A stretch of 5,619 nt of DNA from positions 1-5,619 of the forward strand of contig JAITFA010000039.1 of assembly GCA_031281685.1 (NCBI GenBank), written 5' to 3'. The position numbers were made by a program, and so were the translations under genes. The notes under the pieces are model-generated. The model had not been told where the DNA came from. It saw nothing but the letters and a program-made list of their open reading frames with translations, and did not search any database. Of the stretch, positions 5,069-5,619 are shown piece by piece. The DNA is from Treponema sp. (GTDB taxonomy: Bacteria; Spirochaetota; Spirochaetia; Treponematales; Breznakiellaceae). How positions within the stretch are numbered: position 1 is the stretch's first letter; each line of letters opens with the position of its first letter.

Positions 5069-5619
5069 GCTCCCGACGATGTGCCTGTGGTCTCTGGCAC
5101 CACGGCTTGCGTCTCTGACACCGCAGGTAAGCGCACTGACGCCGCATGCACGGTCTCTGGCACCGGGGCTTGCTTCTCTGACACCGCAGGAGAACTTCCC
5201 GACGATGTGCCTGTGGTCTCTGACACCGCAGGAGAACTTCCCGACGATGTGCCTGTGGTCTCTGACACCACAGGCGAACTTCCCGACGATATGCCTGCGG
5301 TCTGTGGCGCCACGGCTTGCGTCTCTGACACCACAGGCGAACTTCCCGACGATATGCCTACGGTCTCTGGCATCACCGCTTGTGTCTCTGGCACCACACG
5401 CACAGTCTCTGGCACCACCGCTTGTGTCTCTGACACCGCAGGTAAGCTCCCCGATGGCGTGCCTACGCTCTGTGGCGCCACGGCCTGCGTCCCTGCCACC
5501 GCCGGCGAACTTCCCGACGATATGCCTACGCTCTGTGGCTCCACGGCTTGAGTCTCTGGCACCACCCGCACAGTCTCTGGCACCACCGCTTGTGTCTCTG
5601 ACACCGCAGGTAAGCTCCC
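5066..5619. repeat. Composite 21/42-bp tandem repeat array
   Basis: From 5090 all DNA divides into units beginning GTCTCT (rarely CTCTGT, TTCTCT or GTCCCT). Short 21-bp units (S, GTCTCTGGCACC plus 9 bases) start at 5090, 5153, 5300, 5363, 5384, 5405, 5468, 5531, 5552 and 5573. Long 42-bp units (L, GTCTCTGACACC plus 30 bases including CTTCCCGACGAT) start at 5111, 5174, 5216, 5258, 5321, 5426, 5489 and 5594 (cut by the window end). A partial L tail fills 5066-5089, starting at the symporter stop codon. Order: S L S L L L S L S S S L S L S S S L. No unit differs in length by an indel. Some junctions form hairpins, the best GCCTGTGGT/ACCACAGGC (5251-5259 and 5267-5275). There are no unique spacers, so not CRISPR. 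Four of six frames are open through most of it because the period is a multiple of three; I do not annotate a gene here. Confidence 0.92.
5321..5619. repeat. 168-bp higher-order repeat within the array, second copy incomplete
   Basis: The block at 5321-5488 (units L S S S L S) is repeated from 5489 with the same unit order. By hand count, about 120 of the 131 bases visible in the second copy match. The last 68 visible bases (5552-5619) match 5384-5451 with one difference, while the first 63 carry the other changes. This indicates segmental duplication on top of unit-level expansion. Confidence 0.8.

Noticed and set aside
5081..5551. Plus-strand repeat protein starting at GTG 5081
   Set aside because: No ribosome binding site; it ends only because one repeat unit has a TGC-to-TGA change while the repeats continue, and its variable bases often fall at first codon positions.
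4867..5604. Minus-strand protein of 245 residues with SETQAVVPET-like repeats
   Set aside because: More than 180 bases lie antisense to a well-supported transporter gene, the repeat part is open simply because its period is a multiple of three, the GTG start is arbitrary and no ribosome binding site is seen.
5066..5619. CRISPR array
   Set aside because: Units are contiguous and all similar; there are no unique spacers of constant length between repeats.

Overview
Best read as a fragment of a host-associated, plant-fibre-degrading spirochaete (a Treponema-like bacterium such as those of termite guts). This is inference from three things: a lipoprotein xylanase with a loose lipobox, the tail of a solute-binding lipoprotein of a type common in treponemes (DUF3502/LipO-like), and abundant short intergenic repeats. 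No rRNA or marker gene is present to confirm it.

Layout, left to right, all genes on the + strand. Positions 1-115 hold five near-identical 23-bp direct repeats, probably continuing left of the window. They run into a 10-bp inverted repeat with a small palindrome inside it (112-164). At 162-293 lies the last 43 codons of a sugar/peptide ABC-transporter binding protein, cut off at its 5' side by a stop and the repeats. Positions 294-775 are non-coding: two copies of a GTCTCTGACACC-like motif, a weak promoter candidate and a potentially structured 5' leader. The main gene (776-3415) encodes an 879-aa lipoprotein endo-xylanase: lipobox, short helical segment, unassigned beta-rich domain (likely carbohydrate-binding) and a C-terminal GH10 domain with all key catalytic residues but three enlarged loops. 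A strong intrinsic terminator follows (3454-3482). A second copy of the dispersed motif and a sigma70-type promoter candidate precede a 494-aa sodium:solute symporter (3584-5068). From its stop codon to the window end (5066-5619) runs a tandem array built wholly from 21-bp and 42-bp units, with a partial 168-bp higher-order repeat.

Functionally, the surface-anchored xylanase would cut xylan outside the cell. The symporter could import a product or other small solute, but its substrate cannot be read from sequence, and the terminator plus separate promoter argue against a shared operon. The most unusual content is the repeat landscape: every intergenic space carries the same GTCTCTGACACC-type core, which at the right end has expanded into an array abutting a gene's stop codon. 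I see no convincing new defence or mobile system; the array, the truncated binding-protein gene and the structured leader are the items worth following.
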